The position numbers were made by a program, and so were the translations under genes. A stretch of 64,000 bases of DNA from an uncultured Clostridium sp. (lineage in GTDB: Bacteria; Bacillota; Clostridia; Lachnospirales; Lachnospiraceae): positions 74,244 through 138,243 of the forward strand of contig URFM01000001.1 of assembly GCA_900547035.1 (NCBI GenBank), in the 5' to 3' direction. The notes beneath the pieces are model-generated. The model was not told the origin of the DNA, did no database searches, and worked only from the letters and a program-made list of their open reading frames with translations. The first letter of the stretch is position 1. Every line of letters starts with the position of its first letter. Positions 61,569 through 64,000 of the stretch are shown piece by piece.

Positions 61569-61796
61569 TTAACGCTCACATTTCATTGTGTAGATTAAAT
61601 AATCCAGACAGTCAATCATATTCTGACTGGCGTGAACCTGCTCCAAAAGCGATGCTCTGTGCAGAGAAAGAAGCCTGAACTGCTCCTGCCGCTTCCCTTC
61701 CTCCTGCAGCCGCAGATATTTTTGAATCATCGCTTCATCGCAGCCTGCATCCTTCAGATTGCGAAGAAGTCTTGTCCTCTCTGGTATTTCGCCCAT
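61569..61796 (-). CDS. Small helical protein at head of the redox operon
   Basis: A 75-residue helical protein: RTRLLRNLKDAGCDEAMIQK then LLSLHRASLLEQVHASQNMI and DCLDYLIYTMKCE. It resembles the C-terminal effector helices of MerR-type regulators without their DNA-binding part and is commonly found in clostridial redox operons. It has a strong AAAGGAGG site and a good promoter. It may modulate transcription or bind a ligand; no experimental function is known to me. Confidence 0.75.
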   Translation of the reverse strand: MGEIPERTRLLRNLKDAGCDEAMIQKYLRLQEEGKRQEQFRLLSLHRASLLEQVHASQNMIDCLDYLIYTMKCER

Positions 61797-61821
61797 TTGA
61801 CTGCCTCCTTTACAAGTTCTA

Positions 61822-61850
61822 TTTATAGTGTTTTACCTTTTGAATATCAA
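61822..61850 (-). promoter_or_regulatory. SigA-type promoter of the redox operon
   Basis: TTGATA (61845-61850) and TATAAA (61822-61827), 17-bp spacer, on the minus strand. It lies in the region shared with the divergent lysR gene. Confidence 0.65.
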
Positions 61851-61877
61851 ATACCCGTTTTAGAAACCATGTTTTGC

Positions 61878-61907
61878 TTTACAGGCATATCACATTTTTG
61901 CTATAGT
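61878..61907 (+). promoter_or_regulatory. Promoter of the divergent lysR gene
   Basis: TTTACA (61878-61883) and TATAGT (61902-61907) with an 18-bp spacer on the plus strand; a second TATAAT at 61918-61923 could also serve as -10. The repeated CTATAGTATAG motif could bind the regulator. Confidence 0.5.
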
Positions 61908-61946
61908 ATAGACATGGTATAATAAACCTGAAAAAGGGGGACTAAT

Positions 61947-62840
61947 ATGGAAATCCGAGTACTCCGCTATTTTTTGGCGATTGCCAGAGAAGGCAGCATT
62001 ACCAATGCCGCCCGTTTTCTGCATATCACGCAGCCAACCCTATCCCGGCAAATCCAGGACTTGGAAGAAGAACTGGGACAAAAGCTTTTTACCCGAGGCA
62101 GCCGCAATATGACCTTAACCCCGGAGGGGATGATTTTGCGGAAACGTGCGGAAGAAATCATCTCTATGGTGGATAAAACAGAAGCGGAATTTAATTCTAT
62201 GGAAAATGTTGTCAGCGGGGATATTTATATCGGAGGCGGAGAAACCGAGGCCATCAAACTGGTGGCGCAGATTGCCTGCGAACTGCGGGCAAGTTATCCC
62301 GGCATCCATTACCATCTGTACAGCGGAAATTCGGAGGACGTAACAGAGCGCCTGGACAAAGGGCTGCTGGATTTTGGAATCCTGATTCAGCCCGCGGATA
62401 TTTCCAAATATGATTATATTGATATTCCCGCCAGAGACATATGGGGAGTTGTGATGCGCAGGGACAGCCCCCTTGCCGAAAAAGAAGTAATCCGAAAAGA
62501 AGATTTGCTGGGTGTTCCTTTAATCTGTTCCCGGCAGGCAATTTCGGCAGAACGCCGCGGAAATGAATTTGCCGGGTGGTTTGGCGAGGATTTCGACCAG
62601 CTGGACATCGTAACGACCTTCAATCTGGTTTATAATGCGGCGATTATGGTGGAAGCCGGAGTCGGCTATGCGGTAACCCTTGACAAAATAGCCAATACAA
62701 CGGAAAGCAGCAGCCTCTGTTTCCGCCCCCTGGAGCCCCGCCTTGAATCAGGGTTAAATATCATCTGGAAAAAATATCAGGTATTTTCCCCAGCAGCGGA
62801 GTTGTTTTTAGAGAGGCTGCGCGAACGTTTTGGTGATTAA
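61947..62840 (+). CDS. LysR-family regulator divergent from the redox operon
   Basis: A 297-residue LysR regulator: HTH segment AARFLHITQPTLSRQIQDLE and a C-terminal effector domain (DIYIGGGETEAIKLVAQIAC, KGLLDFGILIQPAD). It is divergent from the small protein-hydrolase-AKR-reductase operon, the classic arrangement for a LysR regulator and its target. GGGGGACT precedes the ATG. The inducer is unknown. Confidence 0.93.
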   Translation: MEIRVLRYFLAIAREGSITNAARFLHITQPTLSRQIQDLEEELGQKLFTRGSRNMTLTPEGMILRKRAEEIISMVDKTEAEFNSMENVVSGDIYIGGGETEAIKLVAQIACELRASYPGIHYHLYSGNSEDVTERLDKGLLDFGILIQPADISKYDYIDIPARDIWGVVMRRDSPLAEKEVIRKEDLLGVPLICSRQAISAERRGNEFAGWFGEDFDQLDIVTTFNLVYNAAIMVEAGVGYAVTLDKIANTTESSSLCFRPLEPRLESGLNIIWKKYQVFSPAAELFLERLRERFGD

Positions 62841-62898
62841 GGGTTGAGGGGGAGTAAAAAACAGCAACCGGGCATAATCGCCAGATTGCCGTTTTTCC

Positions 62899-63981
62899 TT
62901 ACTGCTCCCCGTCCTCCAGAAGTTCCGGAGCCAGCAGCTTTACAATCGTGGGTTCAATCTGAAGAAACTTCAGCAGTCTCCGGATTTCCTCCCCATTCTT
63001 TCCTTTTCCCTTTCCTTTTACCGCCCGGATTAAGATATTCTTGGGCGTGTGCTCCATATCGATAAACTCCAAAATCTGCGTTCCATATCCCCGGTACTCC
63101 AGAACCTGGGCTCGGATAGCGTCGGTGTAAAGGGCGGCCATCCGTTCCCGAATCAGGCCATATCCGAATACCGGAGCCATCAGCTCATTCTTCATCTGCC
63201 GGTTCAGTTCGTGCTGGCAGCAGGGAACGGAAAGAATCACCTTCGCCCCCCACTTCACTGCCTTCTCAAGGGCATAGTCCGTGGCCAGGTCGCAGGCGTG
63301 AAGGGTAATCACCAGATCCACCTGGTCCGCCCCTTCGTATCCGGCAATATCCCCCTGGAGAAAGGTCAGGTCCTGGTAGCCGTATTTTTTGCTCAGCTGA
63401 CCGCAGTGCCGGATAACGTCCTCTTTTAAGTCCAGGCCCGTAATTTGAACCTGATATCCCTTTAAAATATTCAGATAGTAGTAAACTGCAAAAGTAAGGT
63501 AGGATTTCCCGCAGCCAAAATCGATGATATGAAGCTTTTTCTCTTTTGGAAGTTCCGGCAGAATGTCCTCAATCATCTCCAGAAAACGGTTAATCTGGCG
63601 GAACTTATCGTAACGGCTGCGCACAATCTGACCGCTCTCCGTCATGACCCCCAAATCAACCAGGAAGGGAACCACCCTTCCCTCCTCCAGAATATATCGT
63701 TTCTTCCGGTTGTGGGCCGGCTGGATTCGGACCGGAAGGGCCCCGGCCCGTTTTTTGATTTTGATGGAGGGTTTTCCCTTTTTGCTCACCAGAATCAGGC
63801 CGGTTTCGGATGCGGAAGTCATCTCGCACTGGCGGAACGCCTGCTCCAGCTTCTCCGTCACATACTCCGCCGCCTCCCCCCGGTTCAGATTCCGATGAAA
63901 GGCCTGGGCTCCTACCTGCTCCTCCGCCTGAAAACAAAGCTCCTCTTTCAAAAGCACAGGGCGGATTTTTACCTTTGACAT
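62899..63981 (-). CDS. Class I SAM-dependent methyltransferase (Methyltransf_32/METTL25-like)
   Basis: A 360-residue methyltransferase. Motif I is IIDFGCGKSYLTFAVYYYL (about residues 150-168) and motif IV LVITLHACDLATDYAL, followed by SVPCCQHELN. These features match the group related to eukaryotic METTL25/RRNAD1 and bacterial proteins of unknown target. The N-terminal 110 residues form a separate basic domain. The start at 63981 has GGAG before it; the window ends 19 bp later. Confidence 0.85.
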   Translation of the reverse strand: MSKVKIRPVLLKEELCFQAEEQVGAQAFHRNLNRGEAAEYVTEKLEQAFRQCEMTSASETGLILVSKKGKPSIKIKKRAGALPVRIQPAHNRKKRYILEEGRVVPFLVDLGVMTESGQIVRSRYDKFRQINRFLEMIEDILPELPKEKKLHIIDFGCGKSYLTFAVYYYLNILKGYQVQITGLDLKEDVIRHCGQLSKKYGYQDLTFLQGDIAGYEGADQVDLVITLHACDLATDYALEKAVKWGAKVILSVPCCQHELNRQMKNELMAPVFGYGLIRERMAALYTDAIRAQVLEYRGYGTQILEFIDMEHTPKNILIRAVKGKGKGKNGEEIRRLLKFLQIEPTIVKLLAPELLEDGEQ

Positions 63982-64000
63982 CTGCTCCGGGTGCAGGGGA

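Noticed and set aside
1-64000. CRISPR array, prophage, insertion sequence, tRNA or rRNA genes
   Set aside because: No regularly spaced repeats, phage or transposase genes, or recognisable RNA gene cores were seen in either strand.

Overview
This window looks like core chromosome of a spore-forming, fairly high-GC member of the Lachnospiraceae (Clostridia). The grounds are the yqfC/yqfD sporulation genes, the Rex redox repressor, FeoAB, ferredoxin and rubredoxin proteins, a BaiN/HI0933-type flavoprotein, many strong AGGAGG ribosome binding sites and consensus SigA promoters. The genus cannot be fixed from sequence alone. About fifty genes lie on the minus strand; only five plus-strand transcription units were found (DUF4397 protein, ABC-F ATPase with a small membrane protein, an XRE regulator, a class A penicillin-binding protein and a LysR regulator). 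No tRNA, rRNA, prophage, insertion sequence or CRISPR array was seen.

Layout. 1-6.1 kb: a miaB-mutS-trmD operon followed by rplS under its own promoter, then a PH-domain protein. 6.1-9.5 kb: a patch of gene decay (GNAT acetyltransferase with a tiny upstream ORF, a membrane-protein remnant, a broken TetR regulator) around an intact rubredoxin/ferredoxin pair and an XRE-DUF6773 pair. 9.5-16.4 kb: lepB, proA, fthC, DUF896, proB and two translationally coupled flavoproteins. 16.4-21 kb: a BofC-like protein, ybeY, phoH, yqfD and yqfC, with a divergent DUF4397 protein. 21-31 kb: feoAB, yebC, a CNNM/CorC protein, mazF, alr, nnr, acpS and rex. 31-34.2 kb: an ABC-F ATPase, a truncated riboflavin-uptake component and a flavin-binding split-barrel protein. 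34.3-40.4 kb: a 1,746-residue secreted acidic repeat protein with a small upstream partner and a divergent XRE regulator. 40.5-48.9 kb: purA, LysR, methyltransferase, PHP and kinase-like genes, then purC-purF-purB. 49-53 kb: small secreted or membrane proteins, dapA-dapB behind a lysine riboswitch, cobO and an SSB-like protein. 53-59 kb: typA, a YigZ protein and a class A PBP. 59-62.8 kb: a redox operon (small protein, hydrolase, lipoprotein aldo/keto reductase, flavodoxin-like reductase) divergent from a LysR gene. The window ends in a methyltransferase.

How the genes work together. Housekeeping pathways are grouped: proline (proB, proA), lysine/diaminopimelate (dapA, dapB), purines (purC, purF, purB, purA), cell wall (alr, PBP, dap genes), translation and RNA modification (miaB, trmD, rplS, ybeY, typA), iron uptake (feoAB) and redox control (rex, rubredoxin/ferredoxin). 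I did not find a clearly new defence or biosynthetic system. The most distinctive loci are the giant repeat protein with its neighbours at 34.3-40.4 kb, the LysR-flanked redox operon at 59-62.8 kb, and repeated evidence of small deletions inside accessory genes (GNAT, TetR, hydrolase, RibU).
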